DNA of 64,000 nt, taken from positions 136,120,990 through 136,184,989 of the forward strand of contig NC_050101.1 in NCBI RefSeq assembly GCF_902167145.1, read 5' to 3'. The notes under the pieces were generated by a model. It worked only from the letters and a program-made list of their open reading frames with translations. It did no database searches and was not told where the DNA came from. Of the stretch, positions 32,321 to 43,249 are shown piece by piece. The first letter of the stretch is position 1. Each line of letters starts with the position of its first letter. The DNA is from Zea mays (taxonomy: Eukaryota; Streptophyta; Magnoliopsida; Poales; Poaceae). The translations under genes and the position numbers were made by a program.

Positions 32321-34045
32321 ATGCCGTCCTCTTCTTCTTCCGCCGACACCATGCCGCCGGCCGCCGCCTCGTCTGAGGAGACGTTGAGTAACGTGATGGT
32401 GGAGGAGTTGCGCGCCGGCGACTCTGTTGATTTCGGTGTGTCACGGATGACGTCAGCCCGCGTTGAAGATATGCAGCGGTTGGGCTACTTTGGCGGCGGA
32501 GTTGCTCGTGCTCCGGGGACGGAGGAAGTCCCCGAGCCGGAGGGTGAGTTGGTCGTTTTCGAGGCGTTCTTCTCCGCCGGTCTCCGCTTGCCTGCGCACC
32601 GGTTTGTTGGCGAAGTCCTGCGTAGATTCAACGTTCAAATACATCAGCTGACACCGAATGCTATGGTGGCGCTGGCGAAGTATGTCTGGGCGACGACTTC
32701 GTACGGCGGATAGCCGTCGGTTGAAGTTTTTGCGAAGAATTATTGTTTGCATTGGCAGAAGAGGATGGTGGGGGACGGAGTTCCCAGTTCGGGTCATGCA
32801 CATTCACGCCGAAGACCGGCAAGACCACAATGCCAGTAGTGGAGTTGGTTCCGTGCGCCCGCAACAAGTGGGGCAATTGGAATGAATTTTGGTTTTACGT
32901 TGCTGAGGGTACTGTCGAAGACCATGAGGGACTCCCCGTGTCTGAGATGTGCTCTCATTATTACTCTGCGTATCCGCCTTTTGAAGTGGCAGAAGAGGAT
33001 GCAGACGAAGGGGCCCTTCGGTGCGCCGCCGGTCATAGCAGTGGGCGTGATTTAGTTGAAGAGTTCGTGGCTTACAGGGTCTGGCCCTTGGCGCACGGCT
33101 GGGCGCTGGGCGAAGTGTGCCCTCGCCAGATGCCCTTTCACGGAGGAAGGGTGGTGCGAAGTCCTGCCTTCGCACTGAATTTGCGAAACCGTGACCCGGC
33201 CGCCTTTGTGCGTGATGCGGAGGACTTGGCGGTACGGCTCGTGGGACGTTACGTGCCGAGGACGGAAGGCCAGCGCAGCTTTGATATCCGCGGGTCAAAT
33301 GACCGTTTGAACAGGGTCTTCGAACTAAATCAACTGCCGTACGACGGCTACCCTGGTCAAGACGAAGCGGACCGCCGTGGGAAGAAACCGGCGGTGGAGA
33401 CTGGAGGCGACCCTGCGCTGGCGGCCGCCCCCTCCTCAAAAAAGAGAAAATTAGGTACTGCGATGGGAGGACTTGGGGTGTCTGATAGTTTTGCTAGAGA
33501 GTTAATGAGGACGTGTGCGGCCCCGGGGGAAAGGATGTCTTCGCCCGAGCTCCGGGAGTCTTCGGCTCGGATGCTGAGGGTTACCGGGGGTTGTTGGCCT
33601 AGAAATGTTCCTATCCCCTGCGCGGCTGAGGAGGACTGTTTTACATCTCGTATGGTTCATCGGTGGAGAGTTTTTCCTTACGGGCGAAATATCGGTGCTG
33701 TTGTGTGGGCAGAGATGGACAAGGATCGCCAAGGGGCGGCGCAAAAACGCCAGGCGACTGTCAGGGTTCACGAAGCTCGGCCGAAAAGGCAGCGGGGAAC
33801 TGCGAAGGCTGCGGCCTCCGGCGGAGGCAAGCCACCGCTGGCGGCGAAGGCGGGCGCCTCTGCACCTAGCAAGGCGCCGGAGGCAACGGCGGGCGCCGGG
33901 GGCTCCAAGCTGACGAAGGTGGTGCCGCCGGCCAGCGGAGTGACGGAGGCTTCGAAGGCGGCCCGAACGTTGCCGCCGCCGGGCAAACGCGTTGCCGACT
34001 TCGGCACCGAGATTAATGTGGACGATTATCTTGGGGGTAAGTCTT

Positions 34046-34079
<34 letters not shown>

Positions 34080-36050
34080 TTAATTCGCTGATGTGTTGCA
34101 GGGTCGGACGAGGGCCAGCTTGCCATAGTTGCCCCTGCCGTGGCGATCGCGACGGCTGCGCTAGCGCCGAAGGCAAGGGGCGAGACCCTTGGCGCCGGAG
34201 GCGAGGTGTCGGCCCTCGCGATGGTCAGGGACGAGGCGGGCGTGGCGACCCGCCGGCTGAAGGGAGTGACGGAGGCGCTAAGTCAGGCGACGGAGGCGCT
34301 GAGTCAGGTCCGCTGAGCTATGCCCTCTCCACCCCCCTTCTTTTTTTTATTATTAAGGCCACGACCTTACATGTGCACTGCAGGTGGCTGACTTCACCAG
34401 CCGTACTGCGTCGGGGGCCCTTACGGCAGCCTTGTCTGCCGAAGTCGAGAGACTTCGGACGCAACATGCTGATGCTGTCCGTGAAAAATCGGCCTCCGAC
34501 AGCAAGTGCCGCAAATTGGCGGACAGGGTGGCCGCCCTGGAGAAGGAGAAGGCTGACCTCCGGCGCCAGCTGGCGGGGGAGAGGAGGGAGGCCAACGAAG
34601 CCATCGCCAAAGAGCAGGCTGCGCAGGCGGAGGCCAGGCTGGCGCGGGCGGAGGGCAATATTGCCAAGGAGCTCGCCGGAGAGCTGCAGGGGCGGCTTAC
34701 TGCCTTGGAGAGCCGCGCGGAGGGGGCCGAGGCCGCGATGCGAGCGGAGGCCGAACGGACGCGCACGCAGCTCATGGCTGCATATCGCGAGCTGGGTGCG
34801 CGGACCGGTGACTTCGAGGTGCCGGAGCGAGAGGCCGGGCTTCGCTGTCTGGAATGGGTGCAGGAGGAGCTGCAGGAGCTCCCCACTGTCTTGGAGGGGT
34901 TAATGTCGTTCACCTCCCTGGTCACCTGCGAGGCGGCGATGAACGCACTCTCTCGCGAAGGGTGCCGGCACTTTGAGGCCCTCGACCAGGCAGATGAAGA
35001 TTTTGGGCGAGATATCTTTGAGGTCGAAGACCCCGTGGTAAAGGAATCCGCCAGGGCCCTCTATGGCCGGATGTGGGGTTCGTTCGGTCGTGAGGTGGTC
35101 AGGGAGCGGGCCGAGGCTGCGAGGGCTCAGGTAACGTTGTCGTTTGTTTGGCGTTTGCTGGATGTGGTCTGTGCGTGTGTTTACTGAATTTTTGTGTGTT
35201 TTGTCTTAGGCGGAGCGCGGCGAGCGGGTGGACGACTTCGGGGCACTGAACAGCGCGCTGCCTGACCCGGAGACGACCCCCGCGGAGGCCGCGACTGAAG
35301 TCGCCCTGGGACCGACCCCGGAGACTGCGAAAGACGCACCAGGCACCCCCGCATCTGCTGCGGCCGGCGAAGACCTGCCCCCAAAGGTGGCCGGAGGCGC
35401 GCCTGATGCCCCCGCAGCTGCTGTGCCGAGCGCTGAAGATCCCGCGGCGGTGGTGGCGGAAGCATCGGCGGAGGCCTCAGCGGAGGCTCCCGCAGCGGCA
35501 GGGCCTTCGCAGGTGGCGTAGTGGGTGTTTAGGGTTGGGGAATTTTTGGATGTTGTACTGAATTTTGGTTGCTACGCAGGTTCAAGATTTTGGGCCTGCG
35601 CACGCAACCGCTACTACTGATTTTTTGGCGGCTTCGACCGCGGAAGATGGAAATGAATGTGGTGGGTCTGTATCTGAGCTTTTTGATTTTATTGACTCTG
35701 GGAGCTCGGTTGAGTGGACTGAGGAGTCGTCGGAGGAGGACTTGGATTATTTTGCGGCCTTGGACGTGGCTGCGGCGGAGGCTGCGCCACACGCTGCGGA
35801 CGCGCCAGACGTGCCAGGTCCTAGCACCGGGCGCCGACGGCGAAGGGCGGTTGCAAAGCGTAGGGTTAGTGCGGAGGAAGGGGCTCGGCTTCGCGTGAGT
35901 AGGGCTGGTCGGCAGGAGCTGCTGTCTTTGCCGGCCGCCGCGGGTGCAGGGGAAGGGGAGCTGCGAAGTCTTTTTGCGGGTGAGGAGCTTAGGATAATGT
36001 TATTTAATTATAGGGAGATGGGAATTATTCCTAAGGTTGAGCCAATGTAG
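32321..36050 (+). pseudogene. Element F antisense gene: five exons, gypsy-type transposon domain plus coiled coil
   Basis: Model: exons 32321-34036, 34102-34307, 34384-35130, 35210-35512 and 35580-36050. All four introns (65-79 bases) are GT-AG and keep frame, ending at TAG after IIPKVEPM. Domains: N-terminal 'putative gypsy type transposon' block (IHQLTPNAMVALAKYVWAT, NKWGNWNEFWFYVAEG, GRDLVEEFVAYRVWPLAHGW), a basic and Ala/Lys-rich linker, a long coiled coil in exon 3 (VERLRTQHADAVREK onward), a conserved helical end (ALYGRMWGSFGREV), an Ala/Pro-rich exon 4, and exon 5 with a basic cluster (GRRRRRAVAKRR). Two breaks: TAG at 32711-32713 and a frame change near 32765-32785. Apart from these two breaks in exon 1 the model is open. 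Role unknown. Confidence 0.8.
34045..34079. repeat. (TA)n microsatellite in intron 1 of the antisense gene
   Basis: Two TA runs separated by TATGTA, within the 65-base intron 34037-34101. Confidence 0.9.
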
Positions 36051-37066
36051 AGTGTGGCGCCCTTGCTTGTATATGTGTAAAGGCTTGTAAGATGAAGTTG
36101 TGTGCCCTCGCGTGCCTGTGCCTGCGAGGGCGTTGTGTACTTTGTGTGGTATGGTTGGCTATGCTGTGCTGGTGTGATTATAGTCGGTCTTAGCGCTGAT
36201 GGTTTTGATGCTGTCGTTTCTGCTTTTGTTGTACTAGTTCGACTGCGCCCTTACGCGGCTTCTGCGCGGAGTCTTTACGATAGACTTCGGGTTTTTCGCA
36301 TTTGTTGTGCTAGTCCGGCTGCACCCTTGAGTGACTTCTGCGCGGATAGTCTTCGCGATAGACTTCGGATTTTTTCCGCACTTGTTGTGCTAAGTCCGGC
36401 TGCACCCTTAGGCGACTTCTGCACGGGTTGTCTTCGCGATAGACTTCGGATTTTTTCGCACTTGTTGTGCTAAGTCCGGCTGCACCCTTAGGCGACTTCT
36501 GCGCGGATTGTCTTCGCGATAGACTTCGGATTTTTTCCGCACTTGTTGTGCTAAGTCCGGCTGTACCCTTAGGCGACTTTTGCGCGGATAGTCTTCGCGA
36601 TAGACTTCGGATTTTTTCCGCACTTGTTGTGCTAAGTCCGGCTGCACCCTTAGGCGACTTTTGCGCGGATAGTCTTCGCGATAGACTTCGGATTTTTTTC
36701 CGCACTTGTTGTGCTAAGTCCGGCTGCACCCTTAGGCGACTTTTGCGCAGATAGTCTTCGCGATAGACTTTGGATTTTTTTCCGCACTTGTTGTGCTAAG
36801 TCCGGCTGCACCCTTAGGCGACTTCTGCGCGGATTTGTCGCACGCGAGGGTGGCTAGCGCTTAGCCTCGCGGTGACTTCGAATTGGTCGAATGCCGAAGA
36901 CCGTTGTCGCGGTCTTTTTTCGACACATGTTTTTGCGGGGGATTTTTGTCACATATATTACATGGCTCCGCCTCGTTAAAAACCTCACCCCCCGGGAGGA
37001 AAAGAGTGCGGGCCGATACAAGATTGTTTGCGGCGAATTACAAGGGCGAGGTCAGCCCTAAATGGG
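36051..37066. other. Region between the converging element F antisense gene and pol
   Basis: Contains the 81-bp tandem array (36233-36850) and about 200 bases either side with no gene. Both transcription units end here, so it should hold two opposite polyadenylation regions; no clear AATAAA was seen on either strand. Confidence 0.6.
36233..36850. repeat. Tandem array, 7-8 copies of an 80-82 bp unit
   Basis: The unit contains CGCACTTGTTGTGCTAAGTC, GGCTGCACCCTTAGGCGACT and TCTTCGCGATAGACTTCGGA. GCACCC-type markers occur at 36321, 36402, 36482, 36563, 36644, 36726 and 36808 (spacing 80-82). The first copy, near 36240, is the most diverged. Confidence 0.93.
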
Positions 37067-39814
37067 TCAAATAAAAAATTTGCGAAGGTTGTCGATGTTC
37101 CAGGAGTGCTCCAGGTCCTTGCCATTTGGCGTTGTGAGCCTGTAAGCGCTGGGGGAAGCTTTTGACTTGACTATGAAGGGGCCCTCCCACTTGGGCTCCA
37201 GCTTGCCCTTGGACTCCGTCCGAGCTGTTCGGACGAGTACGAGGCCCCCCTCGCTGAACTCTCTCGGGATGACTGCGTGGTCGCGCCAGGCTTTGGTCTG
37301 GGCTTGGTATTTGTTTAGGGCCTGTAGGGCGAAGACCCGGTCTCCGTCAATGAGATCTTTTGAAGTTGGCTCGTCCACGTCGGGGACGGCTGACGGAACT
37401 GTACGCGGGGACCCATGCTTTATTTCTTGCGGGGTCATTGCCTCCGATCCGTATAGAAGGCGGAAAGGAGTGAACCCGGTCGCCCTGCACTCAGTTGTGT
37501 TTAGCGCCCAGACTGCCTCCGGTAACAAATCGGTCCATCTGCCTTTTTTTTCATCGAGGAGCATCTTCTTGACAGCTGTGAAGATTTTCCCATTGGCACG
37601 CTCCACGACCCCGTTGGACTGCGGATGATAGACTGAAGCGAAGGCAAGCTTGGTGCCGATGGAGAAACAAAAATCCTTGAAATCTTGGCTGTCAAACTGC
37701 TTGCCGTTGTCAACTGTTAGCTCGGACGGTACTCCGAAGCGGCAAACAATGTTCTGCCAAAAGAATTTTTGGGCAGTCTTTGATGTGATTGTGGAAACAG
37801 CCCTCGCTTCAATCCATTTGGTGAAGTATTCGACGGCTACGAAGGCGAACTTAAGGTTCCCCTGAGCGGTGGGCAGGGGCCCGACAATGTCCAGGCCCCA
37901 GCGCTGGAGAGGCCATGTATGGGCGATCAGCTTTGTATATTGCGAGGGGTTGCCTGACCGAGGAGATAACTTCTGGCAGGCTTCGCAGGACCTTGTGACT
38001 CGATTTGCGGCGCAGATCATTGCAGGCCAGTAAAACCCTTGTCGGATCACCTTGGCTGCCAGGGCCCTTGGCCCTGCGTGCGAGCCGCATGTGCCACTGT
38101 GGACTTCGCGTAGGATCTGCATGCCTTCGGTTTCGGTGACACATTTGAGCATTGGCTGACTGACCCCTTTCTTGTATAGTTGGCCCTCGATCAGTGCGAA
38201 GTCCCGGCTTCGATGTATGAGGCGCTTTGCCTCACTGACGTCGGTTGGATGATAGTACCCCTGTAGGAACAGGGTTATTGGTGCCCTCCAGTCTTCGGTC
38301 ATGATTAGGTTGACTATACGGTGGCCCTCGCTATCATTAGTTATCTGGAGCCCTTCGGGGCTCCGGACGGCTGGCGTGCCGATGGTGTGAAAAAACACGT
38401 CGGAGGGCAGGGGCTCGCCCTTGGCGGCGGCCTTGGCTAATGCATCGGCCTCCTCGTTCTTGGCCCTATCCACATGCTGCAGGGTGAATCCCTTGAATTG
38501 TCTCTCGAGACTTCGGATAGCCGCGAGGTATTGCATGAGCGCGGGGTCTTTTGCTGCATAGTCTTTCTCGACCTGGCCGGCAACTATCTTGGAGTCTGTC
38601 TTGATGATACATGTGGTGACTCCGAGGGCCCTTAGCTTGCGGAGGCCGAGGATAACCGCTTCATACTCTGCTATATTGTTTGTACATTTGTCGGATTCCA
38701 GAGCGAAGTTGAGGCGTGCTGCATATCTGTGTTTGACTCCGGCTGGTGAGGTGACGACTGCAGCGACGCCTGCCCCCGCATGGCACCATGCGCCGTCGCA
38801 ATGGATAGTCCAGATCTTCTCTGTGGACGGGTCCGGCTGTGTTACTGGCCCAGTCCAGTCGACGACGAAGTCTGCCAGGACTTGCGACTTGATGGCTGTC
38901 CTGGGCTCGAAGCTGATGTGGTAGCCGGAGAGTTCGGCTGCCCACTTGGCAATCCTCACTGATGCCTCCGGGTTTCTGAATAGTTCGCCGAGCCCCCTTT
39001 CTGAGGTGACTCGGACCTTGAATGCTTCAAAGTAATGGCGCAGTTTGCGCGAGGACATAACAACTGCGTAGGCGATCTTCTCCAGCTCTGTCATGTTGCA
39101 TTTGGACGGTGTCAGGACTTCGGAGACATAGTAAACAGGGCACTGTCTGACTGCGCCCTCGACTGTCTGCTCCTGCACTAGTGCCGCGCTGACCGCGTGC
39201 GGCGAAGCCGCGACGTAGAGCAATAGGGGGAGCGAGGAGTCGGGGCTTGTGAGGATGGCCAGCTCCGACAGGTAGTGTTTTAGTGAGGCGAAGGCCGCTG
39301 CTTGCTCCGGTCCCCAGGCGAAGTCTTTCGCTCTGCGGAGTGTTTTGAGGAAGGGGAGACTTCGCTCGGCGGACCTGGAGATGAATCTGTTGAGAGCGGC
39401 CAGTCTGCCTGTCAGACGCTGGACGTCCCTGGCGGACTGTGGGGGCGACATGCCGACGATGGCCTGGATCTTGGTTGGATTGGCCTCGATGCCGCGGTGC
39501 GACACCAGGTAGCCCAATATCTTGCCCTGACGAACACCGAAGACGCATTTTTCCAGGTTTAGGCGGAGTCGTGCATCTCGCATGTTCGCGAATGTCTCGG
39601 CCAGGTCGGCGAGATGGTCCTCCTTATTCTTGCTGGCGACGACGATGTCGTCCACATATGTAAATATATTTCTGTCGACCTGCCCTTCGAGTACTGTTTT
39701 GGTGAGTCTGGAGAAGGTGGACCCGGCATTCTTGAGACCCTCCGGCATTCTGACGAAGCAATAAGTGCCGAAGGGTGTTATAAAGCTGGTGCTAGCCTTG
39801 TCTTCCTCCTTCAT
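37067..39814 (-). CDS. pol: Element F pol: RT, RNase H, integrase (915 codons downstream of an internal stop)
   Basis: Open from 39814 (MKEEDKASTSF) to the stop at 37067. RT: YVDDIVVAS at residues 53-60, so the two Asp of the YVDD box are intact. A degenerate first RNase H follows (SLPLLLYVAASPHAVSAALVQE), then a second, archaeal-like RNase H with D (IHCDGAWCHAGAG), E (NNIAEYEAVILGL) and D (IIKTDSKIVAGQV). Integrase has an HHCC zinc finger (CGSHAGPRALAAKVI ... CEACQ), catalytic Asp in LDIVGPLP, Asp in TVDNGKQFD and Glu in NGVVERANG, and a C-terminal domain ending SWNIDNLRKFFI, with no chromodomain. The dual RNase H is a Tat hallmark. The segment is intact; it is separated from gag-pol upstream by the TAA at 39815-39817. 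Confidence 0.93.
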   Translation of the reverse strand: MKEEDKASTSFITPFGTYCFVRMPEGLKNAGSTFSRLTKTVLEGQVDRNIFTYVDDIVVASKNKEDHLADLAETFANMRDARLRLNLEKCVFGVRQGKILGYLVSHRGIEANPTKIQAIVGMSPPQSARDVQRLTGRLAALNRFISRSAERSLPFLKTLRRAKDFAWGPEQAAAFASLKHYLSELAILTSPDSSLPLLLYVAASPHAVSAALVQEQTVEGAVRQCPVYYVSEVLTPSKCNMTELEKIAYAVVMSSRKLRHYFEAFKVRVTSERGLGELFRNPEASVRIAKWAAELSGYHISFEPRTAIKSQVLADFVVDWTGPVTQPDPSTEKIWTIHCDGAWCHAGAGVAAVVTSPAGVKHRYAARLNFALESDKCTNNIAEYEAVILGLRKLRALGVTTCIIKTDSKIVAGQVEKDYAAKDPALMQYLAAIRSLERQFKGFTLQHVDRAKNEEADALAKAAAKGEPLPSDVFFHTIGTPAVRSPEGLQITNDSEGHRIVNLIMTEDWRAPITLFLQGYYHPTDVSEAKRLIHRSRDFALIEGQLYKKGVSQPMLKCVTETEGMQILREVHSGTCGSHAGPRALAAKVIRQGFYWPAMICAANRVTRSCEACQKLSPRSGNPSQYTKLIAHTWPLQRWGLDIVGPLPTAQGNLKFAFVAVEYFTKWIEARAVSTITSKTAQKFFWQNIVCRFGVPSELTVDNGKQFDSQDFKDFCFSIGTKLAFASVYHPQSNGVVERANGKIFTAVKKMLLDEKKGRWTDLLPEAVWALNTTECRATGFTPFRLLYGSEAMTPQEIKHGSPRTVPSAVPDVDEPTSKDLIDGDRVFALQALNKYQAQTKAWRDHAVIPREFSEGGLVLVRTARTESKGKLEPKWEGPFIVKSKASPSAYRLTTPNGKDLEHSWNIDNLRKFFI

Positions 39815-42729
39815 TTATATCTGGTGATAGCCGGAGAAGCAGTCGAGGAGAGACATGACCTCGCATCCGGCCGCGCTATCGACTATTTTGTCGATCCGTG
39901 GCAACGGGAAATTGTCCTTTGGGCAGACCTTATTGAGACTGGTGAAGTCTATGCACATTCGCCATTTCCCGCTTTTTTCTGCACCATTACAACATTGGAG
40001 AGCCACGTGGGGTAAGCCACTGGCTCGATGAATTTAGCCTCCAGGAGGCGGTGCACCTCCGCCTTGGCGGCCTCTGTCTTTTCGTCTGACATTTTGCGAA
40101 GCCTCTGCTTTTTGGGTCGCACCGAAGGGTCAATTCCCAAGCTGTGCTCGATTATGGATCGGCTGACTCCGACCAGATCGAGGGCGGACCAGGCGAAGAC
40201 ATCTTTATTCTTGGCCAGGCAGCAGAGAAGTCTCTCTTCTTCAAGTGAGGTGAGGTCTTCGCTGATAGTGACTGTCTGCTTGGGCGTGGCCTGATCGAGG
40301 GGGACAGTCTTGGTCCCGTCCTGGCTCTGCAGCTGTGCCTTGTCGTGCTGCTTATCGGTTGGGCTGGCGGGCGCGGGGGCCTCGCGCTGGGTCGTGAGAC
40401 AGTGTACGTTCCTCTGGCCAGGCACGAAGTCCCGCTCTATGTTGCGCGCCGTCTGCTGGTTGCCGTAGATTGTAATGGCGCCTAGCGGACCTGGTATCTT
40501 CATACATAGGTACAACCCGTGGATGGCAGCTTCGAACTTATTGATGGAGCCCCGGCCCATGATGGCGTTGTATGGATATACCATGTCGACAATGTCGAAG
40601 GTTACTTGCTCACTTCGGGCATTGGGTGCTACACCGAAGGAGAGGGGCAACTCTATCTTGCCAACTGGAAAGGTGCCCTTGCCGCCGAAACCATACAAGG
40701 GGTTGTCCGAAGGCTTCAGCAAGCTGTGGCTTATACCCATGCGGTCGAAGGCATGGAGGAAGATGATGTCCGCCTGACTGCCGTTGTCGACTAGGACTTT
40801 GTGTAAGTCCCAGCCTGCCACGCTGCAATTGATGACCATAGCGTCGATGTGGGGGGCGCTGCGCAGGTCGACGTCTCGTGCGTTGAAGGTTAGCGGTATG
40901 TGGGACCACTTCGTCTGCACGACTGGGCCAGTGACGGCGACGTGGTTGATGCTGCGGTAGTGGTCCCGCTTCTGCCGCTTGGTGTCGAAGTCGGTGCTGG
41001 AGCCCCCTGTTATCATGTGAATGACTCCGCGATATGGTTGATCGGCGAAGTCTTCCTGCTTTGGGGCATGGGGGATGTTTTGATGTTGCTGGTGTGGCGG
41101 TGGGGGTGGAGGAGGTACGATTTGTACTTCCTGATGGTGTTGGTAAGCGTGGTGCGGTGGATGCGGAGCGGGAGCGTGGATATATGGTGGAGGGGGTGGT
41201 TGGTAATTATGCGCGACAATTCTGGGATTGTCGGCTGGCTGCGCCCGCGCCATTCTGTCTCTGGTTGCCTTCGTCTCGGGGCAGTCTTTGGTTTGGTGGG
41301 CGCAGTCTTCGCCGTGGAAAAGGCAGTAGAACCGGCGCGGTGGCTGCGCGCGCCCTCGGCCCCTGCCACGAGTTCCATTTCCGCGGCCCTGGGGGGGATA
41401 TTCCTGGCGACGAGGGGGGTCCGCAGCAGGCTGCTGGTTGGCGATGTTGTGCACTTGCTGCTGACTGCGGCCATCTCGACCGGAGTCTGGCTGCGGAGTC
41501 CTCGTCCACGTGCGGCTGGACTGCGGGGCATCTTTGGGTTTCCGCTGTGACTCAACCTTGCGCTGGTGGAGCTCTTCGGATTTGGCATATTTTTCGAAGA
41601 GCTGATATAGCTCCTGCAAGCTCTTGGGTGGATCTCTGATACAGTGGCTGTAGAGGACGCCGACCCGAAGGCCGTTGATGGCGTAGTGGATAGCGATCTG
41701 ATCATCGACAGAGGGCAGCTGTGACTTGAGTGTTAAGAATTTGCGGTAGTACTCCCTCAGAGTCTCCTTTTCCAGCTGTTTGCAAAGCGAGAGCTCGGCC
41801 AAGGCGTCGGTGTCTGGGCGGTACCCTTGGAAGTTGAGCAGGACTTTGTCCCTGAGACTTCTCCACGAATCAATGGACAGCGGAGGCAATCTGGTGAACC
41901 AGGTGAGTGCTGGGCCCTCTAGGGCGATGATGAAAGACTTCGCCATTGTGGCGTCGTCCCCTCCGGCGGATGCAACAGTGACCTGATAACTCATTATGTA
42001 TTGCGCCGGGTCGGTGCTGCCGTTGTACTTGGGATACGCCCCTGCTCGAAAGTTGGCTGGCCAAGGCGTCACTTGCAGGTGTGGCGCCAGGGGACTTCGC
42101 TCGTCGAGGTAGTTGACCCCTTGGAATGGCGCGCCGTGTTGGGAGGCGTAGTCATGGTGGGGGAAACGCGGGTTCTCCGGCTGCGCCCGGTGTTGCAGGG
42201 GTGGGCCATGTTGCAGGCCGAGGTGGCCTTCACGCGTGTCTTCCGGTTGCGCGCGCTGTTGGAGGGGTGGCTCTTGCTGTAGACCGAGGTGGCCTTCGCG
42301 CTGCATCAGCGCGATCTCGCGCTCGAGGTCTTGGGCCTTCTGCTCCTCGTCGCGTATCATTTGCCGCACCTTGGCTAGTGCGGACACACGCTGGCGCTTG
42401 GCCTCCAGTATCTCTTTCTGCCTTTGGAGGTTGCGGTTCTTGAGGCGCAGGGCGCGCAGCTGTAGCTGTTCTTCTGTTGAGACGCCGAGGACCTCGCCGT
42501 CCTCGGTGAGATCCGCGCCCTCCAGTGGGGCGAAGCCTGGGGGCGGCTGCGATTGTCCTTCGGGCCCGCAGGTGCGGAAGGTGTCGTCTTCGCTGATGCG
42601 GGGAATATTGTCGTCGGTGGGCTCTTGGTGGGTGGATTGGGTGAGGGCGAGGGCCTTGACCTTCCTTGCGGCAAGCAGTGCTGCCTTCGCAGCCTCGTCA
42701 GCCTTCGGGTTAGCTCTCTTGGGTGCCAT
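39815..42729 (-). pseudogene. gag-pol: Element F gag, protease and start of RT (frameshift near 39975, stop at 39815)
   Basis: ATG at 42727-42729 (MAPKRANPKADEAAK), 27 bases after the PBS; an open extension to 42906 lies in the LTR and is ignored. Order: coiled coil (residues about 85-147), a 22-aa duplicated unit (EGHLGLQQEPPLQQRAQPED / EGHLGLQHGPPLQHRAQPEN), capsid-type gag domain (AYPKYNGSTDPAQYI, FQGYRPDTDALAEL, LREYYRKFLTLKSQL), a His/Cys-rich segment (CLFHGEDCAHQTKDC), a proline/histidine-rich linker, protease with V-D-N-G (VLVDNGSQADIIF) and early RT (PTWLSNVVMVQKK). The frame shifts in an A6 run at 39973-39978, and the following frame (CIDFTSLNKVCPKDNFPLPR, GYHQI) meets TAA at 39815-39817. 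Confidence 0.9.
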
Positions 42730-42755
42730 CGCGGGTGGTTTGGTCGTATCACGAA

Positions 42756-42767
42756 CGGTGGGCGCCA
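42756..42767 (-). promoter_or_regulatory. Element F primer-binding site
   Basis: The minus strand reads TGGCGCCCACCG two bases after the LTR end. This is a TGGCGCC-type PBS (not initiator Met), as in Tat/Athila-like elements. Confidence 0.8.
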
Positions 42768-42769
42768 AA

Positions 42770-43244
42770 TGTTGGAACTTGCTCTCAGCAGCAAGGAGGC
42801 CAACAAGGGTGAACAGTGGCGACAACAGGGTTACGTGCTCTGGGGCAATAGCTCTGTTAATCTCGCCTCTCACGGGCACTGTGCGGGGGTATTTATAGGT
42901 ATCCAAGTGCCCAGCGCCTTGTGTTAAGGACGCATGTGCCCTCAGACACCTAGTTTATCCCCGGAATATTCCCATAAAGCAGGGTTACAAGCTGTAATTA
43001 CAAGTATGCCTTTACAAATTAGGCCCGTAACACAAAGGCGGCCACGCAGGGCCCGTTACAATGGGCCAGATCACATGTGGGCCTCGGGACTGAATGAAGC
43101 CGAGCCGCGGGAAGGCGTTGCCGCAGGCCTTCGTCAAAGTGCCGAATCGAGCGAAGGGTGTCCCTGCCTGCTTTGTCTCTGTCAGACCAGCGACTGTGGC
43201 GGAGGCCTAGAGCGAAGGGTGGCGGCTTTGCCTTCGCCCCAACA
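42770..43244 (-). repeat. Element F 5' LTR (right, 475 bp)
   Basis: Plus-strand ends TGTTGGAACT and CGCCCCAACA, same length as the left copy. Minus-strand TATA (TATAAATA) at 42890-42897. Confidence 0.96.
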
Positions 43245-43249
43245 TCAAC

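Larger units (their letters stand above)
31477..43244 (-). mobile_element. Element F: Tat-lineage Ty3/gypsy element, full length, with antisense five-exon gene
   Basis: Complete, 11,768 bp, perfect target duplication TCAAC (31472-31476 and 43245-43249). LTRs of 475 bp each differ at two positions seen by eye. On the minus strand: LTR, PBS, gag-pol 42729-37067 (one frameshift, one stop), tandem array, then an oppositely transcribed gene (plus strand 32321-36050) and PPT/LTR. A dual RNase H and a chromodomain-less integrase indicate the Tat lineage. I do not assign a maize family name. It is related to, but clearly distinct from, element B. Confidence 0.95.

Noticed and set aside
36233..36850. 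CRISPR-like array
   Set aside because: The 81-bp period has no variable spacers; whole units repeat. The genome is eukaryotic and this is a minisatellite within a retrotransposon.
41013..42443. Several 100-230 aa ORFs on both strands across element F gag
   Set aside because: Shadow frames of a GC-rich gag region; the 985-codon minus frame carries the recognisable domains.
42730..42906. Upstream extension of the element F gag-pol ORF to an ATG at 42906
   Set aside because: It lies in the LTR upstream of the PBS. The ATG at 42729 just after the PBS is the credible start.
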